NCBI GenBank assembly: GCA_937900965.1
Contig: CALCGJ010000056.1
Location: forward strand, 1 to 61,410
Length of the DNA stretch: 61,410 nt
DNA from: an uncultured Bacteroidota bacterium
Lineage (GTDB): Bacteria > Bacteroidota > Bacteroidia > Bacteroidales > FEN-979
Direction: 5' to 3'
Shown here: piece after piece, positions 1-9,223 of the stretch
Position numbering within the stretch: position 1 is the stretch's first letter
Layout of the letters: each line of letters begins with the position of its first letter
Program-made: the position numbers and the translations under genes
The notes under the pieces: generated by a model
Told to the model about the DNA's origin: nothing
The model's input: the letters and a program-made list of their open reading frames with translations, nothing else
Databases searched by the model: none

Positions 1-252
1 TTCGGACAAAACCTTGGAAATTTTCTCGCTCCCTGGCTGGTTCGCTTTCGCGCCGGATGCCTGACTATCGGTGGAAATATATCCCGTGGCTACGAACTTT
101 TTGAGAAGCCATTCAGAACCGCATTGAGGTCACATAACTGCAGCACCGATGTTTTCCTTTCTGAACTGGGTGAGTGTGCTGCAATTGCAGGAAGTGCAAG
201 GCTTACCGACGATACATTCTATTTGAACTTACCATTTATCTCCAATAAATAA
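1..252 (+). CDS. ROK-family sugar kinase, C-terminal fragment
   Basis: The frame is open from the window edge to a TAA at 250-252 (83 residues); the 5' part lies outside. The fragment has the C-terminal ROK pattern: a hydrophobic stretch, then IGGNISRGYELF, a variable stretch, and LGECAAIAGSARL. ROK proteins are glucokinases, N-acetylhexosamine kinases or repressors. A repressor is less likely because the next gene, 8 bp downstream on the same strand, is a sugar permease, which suggests an uptake-and-phosphorylation pair. The substrate cannot be read from this fragment. Confidence 0.8.
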   Translation, partial: FGQNLGNFLAPWLVRFRAGCLTIGGNISRGYELFEKPFRTALRSHNCSTDVFLSELGECAAIAGSARLTDDTFYLNLPFISNK

Positions 253-260
253 AACCATTT

Positions 261-1412
261 ATGGAAACCAGCAAACTCAAATACTCCCATTTGTTACCGG
301 TACTGATGGCATTCATGGTCATGAGTTTTGTCGACCTTGTTGGCATCGGTGTCGACCGCGTTAGTAAAGACATGGCTCTCAGCGCTACCATGGGCCAGCT
401 GATCCCCTCTGCTGCTTTCCTCTGGTTCCTGCTGCTCTCGGTACCGACCGGAATTGTTCAGGCACGAATAGGTAAACGGCACATACTGAACATTGGTATG
501 GTTATCACAGCCATAGGCATGCTTCTCCCCTACTTCTCCTACTCTTTCGGGACCGTTCTGGTCGGGTTTGCCCTGTTGGGGATCGGGAACACGATAGTAC
601 AGGTGTCGGCCAATCCATTGCTTGTTGATGTGGTGTCGGGTCGGAAGGTTTCCAGTTTCATGAGCTTTTCGCAGTTTGTCAAATCGGTAGGATCGATGAT
701 AGGGGCGCCGTTTGCAGCTTTTTGCGCTATCCAGTTCGGAGATTGGAAACTAATCTTCCTTGTTTTCGGGATCGTCTCTATTTTATCAGCCCTGTGGCTT
801 GGTTCTGTAAAGATCGATGAACTGAAAGTAGAAGGCCAACGGGTCACGTTTGGATCCGCCTTCAAATTGCTTGGCAATAGATTCATCCTGATGATGGTCA
901 TGTCAATTTTCGTTGTTGTTGGTATCGATGTTGGATTCAATTCAAACTCGGGACAATTCCTGATCAGACATTTCGGAATTGAAGATATTGCCGCTGAATC
1001 GGGAAGAAGTATTTACTTTTTCGGCAAGATGCTTGGCACCTTCCTGGGAGCCATCCTGTTAACCCGGTTATCCCCCCGCAAGTTCTTCGTCTGGACATCC
1101 ATTCTCGGCATCATTGCCCTTGTTATCATCATTTTCTCCACCGCTCATTTCATGGCCTGGATCCTGGTTTTCGTCATTGGCCTGACTGTGGCCAATATCT
1201 GGCCACTTGTATTTTCGATTACCATCGAGAAATATCCGGACCGGGGTAACGAGGTCTCAGGACTGATGATGATGGCGATCTGCGGAGGAGCCGTTATCCC
1301 ACTGCTGATGGGCTGGATCACTGACCTGTCGTCAGCCATGATGGGCATGGCAGTACTGATTCTCTGTATGGTTTATCTGCTGGGGGTGGCGTTGTATACG
1401 CTGAAGAAATGA
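261..1412 (+). CDS. MFS sugar permease, FHS (fucose/glucose permease-like) family
   Basis: A 383-residue integral membrane protein with about 12 hydrophobic segments. The GIGNTIVQVSANPLLVDV stretch resembles the conserved ANP motif of FHS-family sugar-proton symporters, and RIGKRH after the second helix is the usual MFS cytoplasmic loop. The length is slightly short for the family (about 400-430). The start is the ATG 8 bp after the ROK kinase stop, so the two are probably co-transcribed and import then phosphorylate one sugar. Its TGA stop is the first three bases of an inverted repeat that also holds the stop of the convergent pyrH. The substrate is inferred only from the neighbour. Confidence 0.8.
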   Translation: METSKLKYSHLLPVLMAFMVMSFVDLVGIGVDRVSKDMALSATMGQLIPSAAFLWFLLLSVPTGIVQARIGKRHILNIGMVITAIGMLLPYFSYSFGTVLVGFALLGIGNTIVQVSANPLLVDVVSGRKVSSFMSFSQFVKSVGSMIGAPFAAFCAIQFGDWKLIFLVFGIVSILSALWLGSVKIDELKVEGQRVTFGSAFKLLGNRFILMMVMSIFVVVGIDVGFNSNSGQFLIRHFGIEDIAAESGRSIYFFGKMLGTFLGAILLTRLSPRKFFVWTSILGIIALVIIIFSTAHFMAWILVFVIGLTVANIWPLVFSITIEKYPDRGNEVSGLMMMAICGGAVIPLLMGWITDLSSAMMGMAVLILCMVYLLGVALYTLKK

Positions 1413-1478
1413 CAGGAATGATAACAATGACGAATGACATGAATTCGAATTATTCGTCATTCTTGCTCATTCTTGTCA
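1410..1478. repeat. Inverted-repeat element carrying the stop codons of both convergent genes
   Basis: The left arm starts TGACAGGAATGA and the right arm ends TCATTCTTGTCA, with ATTCGAAT near the centre. The left TGA is the stop of the MFS permease and the right TCA is the stop (TGA, minus strand) of pyrH. The same unit recurs at 37508-37545 (AATGACAAGAATGAGC...TGACGAATGACATGAATT). It can form a long hairpin and may end transcription both ways, but has no clear T-run. Confidence 0.8.
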
Positions 1479-2180
1479 TTGCACCAGGGTTCCCACCTTC
1501 TCCCCTTGTACAACCCTCTTCAGATTCCCGGTTACGTTCATATTGAACACTACGATGGGCAGGTTGTTCTCTTTACATAGGGTGAAGGCGGTGAGGTCCA
1601 TTATTTTCAGCCCTTTTTCTATGGCTTCATTGAATGAAAGTGTCTCATATCTCACAGCGGTAGGATCTTTTTCAGGGTCGGCCGTATAGACACCGTCCAC
1701 GCGGGTACCTTTGAGGATAACATCTGCTTTGATCTCCACGGCACGAAGTGCAGAAGCAGTATCGGTGGTAAAATAGGGATTTCCGGTCCCCCCGCTGATG
1801 ATGGTAATGAAGCCCTGTTCCAGGTATTGAATTGCCCGGTCGCTGCTCATCTCCTCCACAATGGGATCAATGGCAATACCGCCCAGAAGTTTTGACCTAA
1901 GACCTAGTTTCTCCAATGCATCCTGGATTGCCATGCTATTGATCACTGTAGCCAGCATGCCCATGTAGTCGCCAGTTACACGGTTGACTCCCTGTACAGT
2001 CCCTTGAAGTCCTCTGAAGATATTCCCTCCTCCGATCACAATAGCAACCTGGACGTGCTCATCTACAACGGATTTAACTTCAGCAGCATAAGTTGCCAGT
2101 CGCTGCGGGTCGATGCCATAGCCCTGTGCGCCTTCAAGGGCTTCACCGGAGAGCTTTAAAAGAATCCTTGTATACTTCAT
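1476..2180 (-). CDS. pyrH: UMP kinase
   Basis: A 234-residue amino-acid-kinase-fold enzyme that phosphorylates UMP to UDP in the cytoplasm. Visible landmarks are the N-terminal YTRILLKLSGEAL, IVIGGGNIFRG, the DYMGMLATVINSMAIQDALE region, the nucleotide part TDTASALRAVEIKADVILKGT with DGVYTADP, and the C-terminal FNMNVTGNLKR. The start at MKYTR is chosen because the 11 residues upstream are not part of the family and lie in a repeat-rich gap. The gene follows secA by 79 bp on the minus strand. The TGA stop is the edge of the inverted repeat at 1410-1478. Confidence 0.95.
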   Translation of the reverse strand: MKYTRILLKLSGEALEGAQGYGIDPQRLATYAAEVKSVVDEHVQVAIVIGGGNIFRGLQGTVQGVNRVTGDYMGMLATVINSMAIQDALEKLGLRSKLLGGIAIDPIVEEMSSDRAIQYLEQGFITIISGGTGNPYFTTDTASALRAVEIKADVILKGTRVDGVYTADPEKDPTAVRYETLSFNEAIEKGLKIMDLTAFTLCKENNLPIVVFNMNVTGNLKRVVQGEKVGTLVQ

Positions 2181-2202
2181 AGGGTTCACTTTACATAGTT
2201 GG

Positions 2203-2265
2203 AGGCGAGGCATGCCTCGCCTTTACGTCTTTCGTCCTTCGTCCCTCGTCCTTCATCCTTTATCC
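2203..2265. repeat. Palindrome AGGCGAGGCATGCCTCGCCT plus six tandem heptamers
   Basis: A perfect 20-bp palindrome at 2203-2222 is followed by heptamers of the type TTCGTCC at 2224-2265. The secA stop codon (2260-2262) lies in the outermost heptamer. A longer palindrome with the same core (GAGGCATGCCTC) is at 23269-23296, and a similar heptamer array is at 28883-28910. Confidence 0.85.
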
Positions 2266-5200
2266 TCCTGTTCCATGACAATTCTTGAACTTTTTCCCGC
2301 TTCCACATGGACAAGGATCATTTCTTCCCACTTTCTTTTCCACTTTAACAGGTTGCGGTCTGCTCTTTTCCTGGGTGTTTGAATGGGCTTGTGAAAGGAG
2401 GTCGGAGCGCTCTTCTTTCAAACGTTGCCGATCAAGTTTCCTGGGCATCTGGGCTTCCTGGACATTATCGGCCTGCATCGGGACGTCGCATTTGATAAGA
2501 AATGAGATGATCTCTTTGTTGGTCTTCATCATCATCGCTTTGAAGAGTTCGAACGACTCAAATTTGTAGATCAGCAAAGGATCCTTCTGCTCATATGCGG
2601 CATTCTGAACTGACTGTTTCAAGTCGTCCATTTCGCGGAGATGGTCTTTCCAGGCGTTGTCGATCATCCCCAGCACCACTCCTTTCTCGATCGCCAGTAC
2701 CACCTCTTTCCCTTTGTCCTCAAAGGCTTTCTTAAGATTGGCAACTGCCTGTATCGATTTAATTCCGTCGGTAACCGGCACCGCTATGTTCTCATACCGG
2801 GTGTCGTTTTCAAGTACGTTCTTCACCACTGGATAGACTCGCTTAGCAATACTTTCGTTCTTCTCCCGGTACCTCTTGTAGGTGGCGGTATAAACACGCG
2901 TAGTGAGTTCATCGCTACTCAGGGAGGAGAACTCTTCCTCAGAAACAGGGGGTTCAATGGCAAAATCTTTGAGCAGTTCCAATTTTAATCCGGCGTAATC
3001 GCTGGTATCCTGATAATCTATTGCTGTGGCTTCACAAACATCGTAGATCATATTTGCGATGTCGACAGCTAACCGCTCTCCAAACAAGGCATGATGGCGT
3101 TTCTTGTAGATTGCTTCCCGCTGGATGTTCATCACGTCGTCGTACTCCAGTAACCGTTTCCGGATACCAAAGTTGTTCTCTTCCACTTTCTTCTGTGCCC
3201 GCTCGATCGATTTTGTGATCATCGAGTGCTGGATCACTTCACCCTCCTCAATTCCCATAGTGTCCATGATCTTTGCGATCCGTCCCGATCCAAACATCCG
3301 CATCAGGTCATCTTCCAGGCAGACGAAGAACTGGGAACTGCCGGGGTCGCCCTGGCGACCGGACCGGCCCCGAAGCTGGCGGTCAACCCGCCTGGATTCG
3401 TGCCGTTCAGTTCCCATAATAGCCAATCCGCCAGCTTCTTTCACCCCTTTGCCCAATTTGATGTCGGTACCCCGACCAGCCATATTGGTTGCAATGGTCA
3501 CCGTACCAGGTTTTCCGGCTTCTGCCACAACATCAGCTTCCTTGGCATGCAGTTTGGCATTTAATACGTTATGTGGAACATTTACCCGTTTAAGCATTCG
3601 GCTTAACAGTTCGGAAGTCTCAACCGACGTTGTCCCCACAAGCACCGGGCGACCCTGCTCAACCATTTTTTCAATCTCTTCGATCACCGCATTGAACTTC
3701 TCCCGCTTGGTTTTGAAGACCAGATCTTCCCGGTCATCCCTTACCACCGGTTTGTTGGTAGGAATCACAACCACATCCAACTTGTAGATATCCCACAGCT
3801 CGCCTGCTTCTGTCTCAGCAGTTCCGGTCATCCCTGCCAGTTTTTTATACATCCGGAAATAGTTCTGTAGGGTGATTGTAGCATATGTTTGCGTAGCAGC
3901 CTCGATCTTCACGTTCTCCTTAGCTTCGATCGCCTGATGCAATCCATCGGAATATCTTCTTCCCTCCAGGATACGACCAGTCTGCTCATCAACGATCTTC
4001 ACCTTATTATCCATCACTACGTACTCAACGTCTTTCTCAAAAAGTGCATACGCTTTAAGAAGTTGGTTTACAGTATGTACACGCTCTGCCTTAATCGCAT
4101 AATCGCGCATCAGGGCGCTCTTTTTCTCCAGGAGATCCGTTTCTGTCATTTCCAACTTATCCAGTTCAGCCAGTTCCGAGCCAATATCAGGGAGGATATA
4201 GAAAGTTGCATCTTCATATGACTCGGTCAGCAGGTCTATCCCCTGTTCGGTAAGTTCAATGGTGTTGTTCTTCTCATCTATGACAAAAAAGAGTTCATCA
4301 TTGATGATGTGCATATTTTTCGCCTGTTCCGCCAGATAGAAATTTTCTGTCTTCTGCATCAGGGCCTTCATGCCCGGCTCACTGAGAAATTTTATAAGAG
4401 CCTTATTTTTGGGTAACCCATGATGACAACGGAGCAGCTGATCTCCGACCTTCTTGACACTTTCATTATTGGACTCATCTCCTGCTAAACTCTTGGCCTC
4501 AGCCAACAGTTTGGTGACGAGGTTTCGCTGAGCATTGTATAATTTAGTTACCTGTAGTTTCAAATCATCAAATAACTGATTTTCACCTTTGGGCGTGGGA
4601 CCGGATATGATCAAAGGTGTACGGGCATCATCGATCAGAACAGAGTCCACCTCATCGACGATCACATAGTTGTGTACCCGCTGCACCATCTCCTCCGGCA
4701 GGCTGGTCATATTATCACGCAGGTAGTCGAAACCGAACTCGTTATTCGTTCCATATGTGACATCGGCCAGGTAGGCTTTTCTTCGGGCCTCTGAATTTGG
4801 CTCATGCTTGTCAATACAATCCACCTTCAGACCATGAAACTCAAACAGTGTTCCCATCCATTCCGAGTCGCGTCGGGCCAGGTAATCGTTAACTGTAACA
4901 AGGTGAACACCTTTTCCGGGAAGTGCATTAAGATAGACCGGGAGTGTGGCGACAAGGGTTTTTCCTTCACCTGTAGCCATTTCAGCAATCGTTCCCTGAT
5001 GGAGAACGATCCCACCAACAAGCTGGCAATCGTAGTGAACCATGTCCCATCTGATCATATTCCCGCCCGCCATCCAGGAGCTATTAAATCTCGCTTTATC
5101 GCCAACGATCTCCACACTGGGTTTCAGGGCAGCAAGATCGCGGTCCATATCTGTTGCTGTCACGTCCAGGTATTCGTTATCGACAAACCGCCGGCCGGTT

Positions 5201-5547
5201 TCCCTCATCACGGCGAAAGCTTCAGGGAGAATCTCATTCAGTATCTCCTGGCTGAGATCATAACTCTCTTTTTCAAGTTTGTCAAAAGCAGCATACAGAT
5301 TTTCCTTCTCCTCAATCTCAACATCATCTGACTCAATCTGTAGCTTCAGCGCCTCAATCTCGCTCTCTTTTCCGGCAATATACTCTTTTATCCGTGCCTT
5401 GAATTCGATTGTTTTGGCACGTAATTCATCATTGGAGAGGGAGTGCAGGGTTTGATCAATCTTAACCGACTGGTCTGCGATTGGCTGGATATCTTTGATA
5501 TCCCTGTCGGATTTACTCCCTAACATTTTTTTTACAAAACCAAACAT
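2260..5547 (-). CDS. secA: Preprotein translocase ATPase SecA
   Basis: A 1095-residue motor of the Sec pathway that pushes preproteins through SecYEG using ATP. Walker A is ATGEGKT at residues 191-197 and the DEAD-type Walker B is DEVD at 298-301, followed by [11 protein letters not shown]. The helicase motif NMAGRGTDI and the [13 protein letters not shown] arginine-finger region are intact. The C-terminal zinc and SecB-binding tail [13 protein letters not shown] is complete. A non-core insertion between about residues 320 and 480 matches the longer SecA of Bacteroidetes, compared with about 900 residues in E. coli. The gene lies 22 bp after the TlpA-like gene. The stop codon is inside a heptamer array. 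Confidence 0.97.
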   Translation of the reverse strand: MFGFVKKMLGSKSDRDIKDIQPIADQSVKIDQTLHSLSNDELRAKTIEFKARIKEYIAGKESEIEALKLQIESDDVEIEEKENLYAAFDKLEKESYDLSQEILNEILPEAFAVMRETGRRFVDNEYLDVTATDMDRDLAALKPSVEIVGDKARFNSSWMAGGNMIRWDMVHYDCQLVGGIVLHQGTIAEMATGEGKTLVATLPVYLNALPGKGVHLVTVNDYLARRDSEWMGTLFEFHGLKVDCIDKHEPNSEARRKAYLADVTYGTNNEFGFDYLRDNMTSLPEEMVQRVHNYVIVDEVDSVLIDDARTPLIISGPTPKGENQLFDDLKLQVTKLYNAQRNLVTKLLAEAKSLAGDESNNESVKKVGDQLLRCHHGLPKNKALIKFLSEPGMKALMQKTENFYLAEQAKNMHIINDELFFVIDEKNNTIELTEQGIDLLTESYEDATFYILPDIGSELAELDKLEMTETDLLEKKSALMRDYAIKAERVHTVNQLLKAYALFEKDVEYVVMDNKVKIVDEQTGRILEGRRYSDGLHQAIEAKENVKIEAATQTYATITLQNYFRMYKKLAGMTGTAETEAGELWDIYKLDVVVIPTNKPVVRDDREDLVFKTKREKFNAVIEEIEKMVEQGRPVLVGTTSVETSELLSRMLKRVNVPHNVLNAKLHAKEADVVAEAGKPGTVTIATNMAGRGTDIKLGKGVKEAGGLAIMGTERHESRRVDRQLRGRSGRQGDPGSSQFFVCLEDDLMRMFGSGRIAKIMDTMGIEEGEVIQHSMITKSIERAQKKVEENNFGIRKRLLEYDDVMNIQREAIYKKRHHALFGERLAVDIANMIYDVCEATAIDYQDTSDYAGLKLELLKDFAIEPPVSEEEFSSLSSDELTTRVYTATYKRYREKNESIAKRVYPVVKNVLENDTRYENIAVPVTDGIKSIQAVANLKKAFEDKGKEVVLAIEKGVVLGMIDNAWKDHLREMDDLKQSVQNAAYEQKDPLLIYKFESFELFKAMMMKTNKEIISFLIKCDVPMQADNVQEAQMPRKLDRQRLKEERSDLLSQAHSNTQEKSRPQPVKVEKKVGRNDPCPCGSGKKFKNCHGTGG

Positions 5548-5569
5548 GATATGTCTACTTTTTTTTCAA

Positions 5570-6979
5570 TCAGTTTATAAGTTCTTCGATCACTTGTTCC
5601 AACCCTTCGCTGGGACCAGGAGCCGGTGCCCGAACAATGTTTCCCTCTTTATCGATTACCACATACAATGGATAGGTCCGTACCTCATAATCCACAAGCA
5701 GATCCGTATTATCCGAGAAGTGGAGAAGAGTCCATGCAAATTCCGGTTTGATCTGTGCGAAGTAATTCATCTTTATCCAGTATCTATCGGCACTGATACT
5801 GATGAACTCCACCTGATCCTTGTATTTTTCATACAGGAGAACCTCGAGTTCCATCTCAGCAAGGCATCCCTGACAAAAAGTAGTCCAGAAATTAATAACA
5901 ACAGGTTTTCCCCTGAATTCGTTCAGAGAGAGAAACTGATCTTTTGTTCTTCCCATCAGTGAAAACCCGGGAGCAGGTGTTCCGTGGCGAAGCTTCGTCA
6001 CTTTTGCCAACATGTTCGAAGCTATCACCCTGTTCATCTCCTGTGGACTTTCGCGGATGATGGTTTTGAAGATTTCGATAATCGGATCCTCCAGTTCCTG
6101 GTTGGAGTAAAAGAGTTCAAACAACCCTTTCAGGAGGACAAGTTCCCGAAACGTATCATTCCTGAGCACAGAATCGGCAGCCATCGTCTTCATGAGATTC
6201 GGATAGGGAGACGTGCGTTTGATAATAGCTTTTATGTCAATTTTCCGGAGGATGTCGGATGAAGCGGTAAGGTACCTGGTGAAATAGTTATTAAAAAACT
6301 GCATGTACTCTACATTGTTGTAGAGGATTGGCTTATCTATGAAGTAGGTCCTGGCCAGGTTATAGGTATTTTGTGCATGTGCGATCTGTTCCAATCCGGC
6401 AGTTTTATACCGCATATAATTCTGAAAGTATGGTTGATCTATACCCCTGTACCAGCCATTGACCTGAAGCCGGAAGGTGTCCAGGTAGTTTTTTTTTCGT
6501 TCAAGGTAAAGAACGTTGAAATTATCCAGAAGAAACTGGTTGTATTTGTCGTTGTAAGCATTGATCCAGATGTTCAACTCATTATCACCGGGATTGATCA
6601 GTTCGATCTCCAGATTCTGTGAGAGGATAAAAGGATTAACCTCCAGATTATCGGTGTAGTTGATGGGAGCCAACTTCATCCTGTAGGTTAAGCCGGGTTG
6701 CATAAACAAGTCTGATCGGTGAAGATCTATGGCTACAGAAATATACGAAGTAGCGGCGAGGTTGAAGGTCATTGCAAAGTTTCCCATTGTGTCAATCACA
6801 GCTTCAGCAACTTTCTCTTCCGTGAAGGTGATCAGGTCGCCCCAGGTGATAAGCCTGATTGTCTTCCCTTCAGCTCCTACTGCAGAACCAGTCAGGGAAA
6901 CCTGTTGGGAATAACTTGAGAAGAACAGGCAAACAAGCGTTATTATCGGAATAATGGGTAGTAATGATTGGCGTTTCAT
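5570..6979 (-). CDS. Secreted TlpA-like thioredoxin-fold protein
   Basis: About 469 residues. The start at 6979 places a signal peptide (MKRQSLL then a hydrophobic stretch ending SSYSQQ) at the N-terminus; an ATG 15 bp upstream is possible. Residues about 25-110 form a beta-rich N-terminal domain like those preceding TlpA domains in Bacteroidetes, the middle is helical, and the C-terminus is a thioredoxin fold with active-site CQGC after INFWTTF and the cis-proline in TYPLYVV. It probably acts in the periplasm as a thiol-disulfide reductase; the partner is unknown. It lies 22 bp upstream of secA on the same strand. Confidence 0.85.
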   Translation of the reverse strand: MKRQSLLPIIPIITLVCLFFSSYSQQVSLTGSAVGAEGKTIRLITWGDLITFTEEKVAEAVIDTMGNFAMTFNLAATSYISVAIDLHRSDLFMQPGLTYRMKLAPINYTDNLEVNPFILSQNLEIELINPGDNELNIWINAYNDKYNQFLLDNFNVLYLERKKNYLDTFRLQVNGWYRGIDQPYFQNYMRYKTAGLEQIAHAQNTYNLARTYFIDKPILYNNVEYMQFFNNYFTRYLTASSDILRKIDIKAIIKRTSPYPNLMKTMAADSVLRNDTFRELVLLKGLFELFYSNQELEDPIIEIFKTIIRESPQEMNRVIASNMLAKVTKLRHGTPAPGFSLMGRTKDQFLSLNEFRGKPVVINFWTTFCQGCLAEMELEVLLYEKYKDQVEFISISADRYWIKMNYFAQIKPEFAWTLLHFSDNTDLLVDYEVRTYPLYVVIDKEGNIVRAPAPGPSEGLEQVIEELIN

Positions 6980-7025
6980 TGATAATTTAGTCATTCGTAA
7001 TTCTATTTATTCTATTCGTTTACTC

Positions 7026-7087
7026 ACCCCACCCCACCCACCCCCTAAAGGGGAGGGAGTAAGTCCCCTTTAGGGGATTTAGGGGTT
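7026..7087. repeat. CCCCTAAAGGGG-type palindromic element (copy 1)
   Basis: The plus strand reads CCCCCTAAAGGGGAGGGAG, then TAAGTCCCCTTTAGGGG, then ATTTAGGGGTT. It holds two overlapping hairpins. Relatives lie at 23888-23970, 28805-28862 and 60626-60700. The coaD stop codon (7079-7081) and its last two codons lie inside it. It may also act as a 3' hairpin for coaD. Confidence 0.85.
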
Positions 7088-7537
7088 AATTCCTTCCGGA
7101 ACAAATTGTCTGACATCTCCACCGTTGCGATGGATCTCGCGAACGATTGAGGAACTCAGAGCACTATATTCGGGAGCGCTGAGCAGAAAAATGGTCTCAA
7201 GTCCAGGCATCATTGCCCGGTTCATGATGCCGATGCCCCGTTCAAAATCAAAATCAGCAGCGGTCCGAAGGCCCCTGAGGATATACTTCGCTCCCGTTTG
7301 TTGGCAGTAATCGATAGTCAGTCCGGAATAGCTGGCCACTTTGACCTTTGGTTCTGATGAGAAGATCCTCCTAAGCCACTCCATTCGTTTCTCAAGGGGA
7401 AAATATCCACTTTTTTCAGAATTTTCGCCAATGGCAACTACTATGGAATCAAACAGGGGCAAAGCCCGGAGGATAACCGACTCGTGCCCTCGGGTGATTG
7501 GATCAAAAGAACCCGGAAAAACAGCAACTTTATTCAT
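7079..7537 (-). CDS. coaD: Phosphopantetheine adenylyltransferase
   Basis: A 152-residue nucleotidyltransferase for the fourth step of coenzyme A synthesis, joining ATP and 4'-phosphopantetheine. It has the FPGSFDPITRGHESVI motif (the T/HxGH nucleotide-binding pattern appears as TRGH), KYILRGLRTAADFDFE, and the C-terminal SSSIVREIHRNGGDV. The length is usual. The last residues before the stop (Asn-Pro) are coded by the palindromic element at 7026-7087, so the C-terminus is repeat-derived. The gene has its own predicted promoter 18 bp upstream. Confidence 0.95.
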   Translation of the reverse strand: MNKVAVFPGSFDPITRGHESVILRALPLFDSIVVAIGENSEKSGYFPLEKRMEWLRRIFSSEPKVKVASYSGLTIDYCQQTGAKYILRGLRTAADFDFERGIGIMNRAMMPGLETIFLLSAPEYSALSSSIVREIHRNGGDVRQFVPEGINP

Positions 7538-7554
7538 AGGATATCTTTACCGAA

Positions 7555-7562
7555 CAAAGATA
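7555..7562 (-). promoter_or_regulatory. Bacteroidetes-type -7 element TATCTTTG for coaD
   Basis: TATCTTTG fits TAnnTTTG and would give a 5' leader of roughly 12 nt before the coaD ATG. A matching -33 TTTG is not clear. Confidence 0.5.
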
Positions 7563-7582
7563 CAAAAAGGGGAGGAATTAAC

Positions 7583-8455
7583 TTATTCAAAGGTAAGAGA
7601 GACCTGGAAGATTTTCGCGTTCAGTTTTTCGATGCCGTCGGTGTATATGTTGGCTTCACGTGTGAGTATATCCATCAGTCCGTACATCATTTTTATCTCG
7701 ATGCCAAATTTGAACCATTCGTTGTAAAAGTCAAACCCTATTCCCGCCTGAGCATAGAGATCATTCTGGTTGAATTTCACGATCTTCTGATCGGAGTTTT
7801 TCTGTTCCCGTTTCTTCGCCTGGGAGGCAAGGTCAAGCGTGTATTGAATACCTGTCATCAGGTATGTCCTGAAGTTTCTATATCTCTTTGATTTGAATTT
7901 GATCTCAAGCGGAAAGTTGATGTAGGTGGAAGGGATGCGTTTCGTGACACTGATCACAGAGGTATCACCATCGCGAAAGGTAGCCAGGTTATATACCATA
8001 TCACGATCACCAAATGCCAACGATGGAATAAAGCGGAGGTTAAAATGATCCCCTATTTTCATATCGCTTACTATACTGATCACAAACCCGGGAGTGGGAA
8101 TGCCTTCTATAGAAAGGATCAGGGCTGAATCGGGAAGCGGAAGGATATCGGGGATGTATTCAGAAGACCACATCCGGGTATTCATGTCTGCAATTGGCTT
8201 GATGGTGAGATAGCTCAGATTGGCCCCCAGTACAAATCCGAAATGGAATTTATCGTTGTCGTACGTTGACATATTGGGGACACCAAACCGTTGAGATGAT
8301 CCTTTAAGAGGGATCAGAGCAACCATCAGAAAAAGCAGGAGAATAATTTGAATCAGTTTTTTCAACGGAAGGGTTCGGATTATAGATATGACTAACGCTT
8401 GGCTGCCGCTTTTATTTTGAATTTCAGCGGCAAAGGTAATTATTTTTCGGCGCAA
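7583..8455 (-). CDS. PorT-like outer membrane protein (T9SS)
   Basis: Up to 290 residues. A hydrophobic signal segment (KKLIQIILLLFLMVALIPL) is followed by a beta-barrel-like sequence with alternating strands and a C-terminal Phe near the end (FQVSLTFE). Size, barrel pattern and position directly downstream of menG fit PorT/SprT, an outer-membrane part of T9SS, and at least seven T9SS cargo proteins lie in this window. The ATG at 8455 overlaps the menG stop by 16 bp. A TTG at 8365 would put the signal peptide at the very N-terminus and may be the true start. Assignment to PorT is from pattern and context. Confidence 0.7.
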   Translation of the reverse strand: MRRKIITFAAEIQNKSGSQALVISIIRTLPLKKLIQIILLLFLMVALIPLKGSSQRFGVPNMSTYDNDKFHFGFVLGANLSYLTIKPIADMNTRMWSSEYIPDILPLPDSALILSIEGIPTPGFVISIVSDMKIGDHFNLRFIPSLAFGDRDMVYNLATFRDGDTSVISVTKRIPSTYINFPLEIKFKSKRYRNFRTYLMTGIQYTLDLASQAKKREQKNSDQKIVKFNQNDLYAQAGIGFDFYNEWFKFGIEIKMMYGLMDILTREANIYTDGIEKLNAKIFQVSLTFE

Positions 8456-9150
8456 TAGAGGGTGGCTATACCTCCTGATAATCTGATCTGTCGAAGCTTC
8501 CGGAGTCCCAATTTCCCAAGGATAGAGAGGAAAGCATCACCGCTGGGGAAAGTAGCTACAGTTTCCGGAAGGTATGTATAGGCCTGTTTGTGTCTTGATA
8601 TCAGCCTCCCAAAAAGCGGGATGATCCCCTTCGAGTAAAAGGAATAGAGTTGTTTCATTGGGAAACCGGCGGGATGCGAGAACTCGAGAATCAACATCAA
8701 CCCACCCGGGGTCATCACCCGTTTCATCTCCTGCAAGCCACTCTTCAACTCTTCAAAGTTGCGTACCCCGAAAGCAACCATGACTATATCGAAACTATTT
8801 TCTTCAAACGGAATCTTTTCAGCTTCACCTTCATGGAAAGATATGACATTCCCCAGTCCTTTTGAGAGGATTTTTCGCTTTCCAACCTCCATCATGGATT
8901 TAGAGATGTCGACTCCATCGATGTGTGCCGGATGCAGCCTGGCGACAGCGATAGCCAAATCTCCGGTTCCTGTTGCCATATCCAGGATCTGCAGAGAAGA
9001 AAGTTGCTCACGAAACCGCTTCCGGATCTCACTGACGACACGTCTTCTCCATATGTGATCAATTCCAAAAGAGAGAAAGTGATTGAGAAAATCATACCGG
9101 GGGGAGATTTCATCAAACATAGACCGTACCGAATCTTTGTTAGGGGACAT
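8440..9150 (-). CDS. menG: Demethylmenaquinone methyltransferase (UbiE/MenG)
   Basis: A 236-residue SAM-dependent methyltransferase for the last step of menaquinone synthesis. It shows RYDFLNHFLSFGIDHIWRRR, the SAM-binding DMATGTGDLAIA, and MVAFGVRNFEELKSGLQEMKRVMTPGG. Because the window also holds mqnB, mqnD and mqnE and no classical menBCDEF genes, the substrate should be the futalosine-pathway product. It overlaps the porT-like gene. A terminator for tsf and a TACTTTTG promoter lie directly upstream, so it starts its own transcript. Confidence 0.93.
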   Translation of the reverse strand: MSPNKDSVRSMFDEISPRYDFLNHFLSFGIDHIWRRRVVSEIRKRFREQLSSLQILDMATGTGDLAIAVARLHPAHIDGVDISKSMMEVGKRKILSKGLGNVISFHEGEAEKIPFEENSFDIVMVAFGVRNFEELKSGLQEMKRVMTPGGLMLILEFSHPAGFPMKQLYSFYSKGIIPLFGRLISRHKQAYTYLPETVATFPSGDAFLSILGKLGLRKLRQIRLSGGIATLYCAEK

Positions 9151-9154
9151 AAGG

Positions 9155-9162
9155 CAAAAGTA
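9155..9162 (-). promoter_or_regulatory. -7 element TACTTTTG immediately before menG
   Basis: Only four bases separate the element from the menG ATG at 9150, so the predicted transcript would be leaderless or nearly so. The -33 box is not obvious. Confidence 0.45.
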
Positions 9163-9164
9163 AT

Positions 9165-9200
9165 TAAAAGAGGCTGTCAGATTACCTATCCAACAGCCTC
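9165..9200 (-). terminator. Rho-independent terminator after tsf
   Basis: On the minus strand GAGGCTGT pairs with ACAGCCTC across a 15-nt loop and is followed by TTTTAATT. It ends the rplM-rpsI-rpsB-tsf transcript. Confidence 0.75.
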
Positions 9201-9223
9201 ATTCGTGCTTTACAGTTCTATTC

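Noticed and set aside
1..1412. Part of a polysaccharide utilisation locus
   Set aside because: No SusC/SusD pair, glycoside hydrolase or hybrid regulator is visible.
3125..3787. Open frame of 220 codons opposite secA
   Set aside because: Antisense to conserved SecA motifs, with no recognisable domain or promoter.
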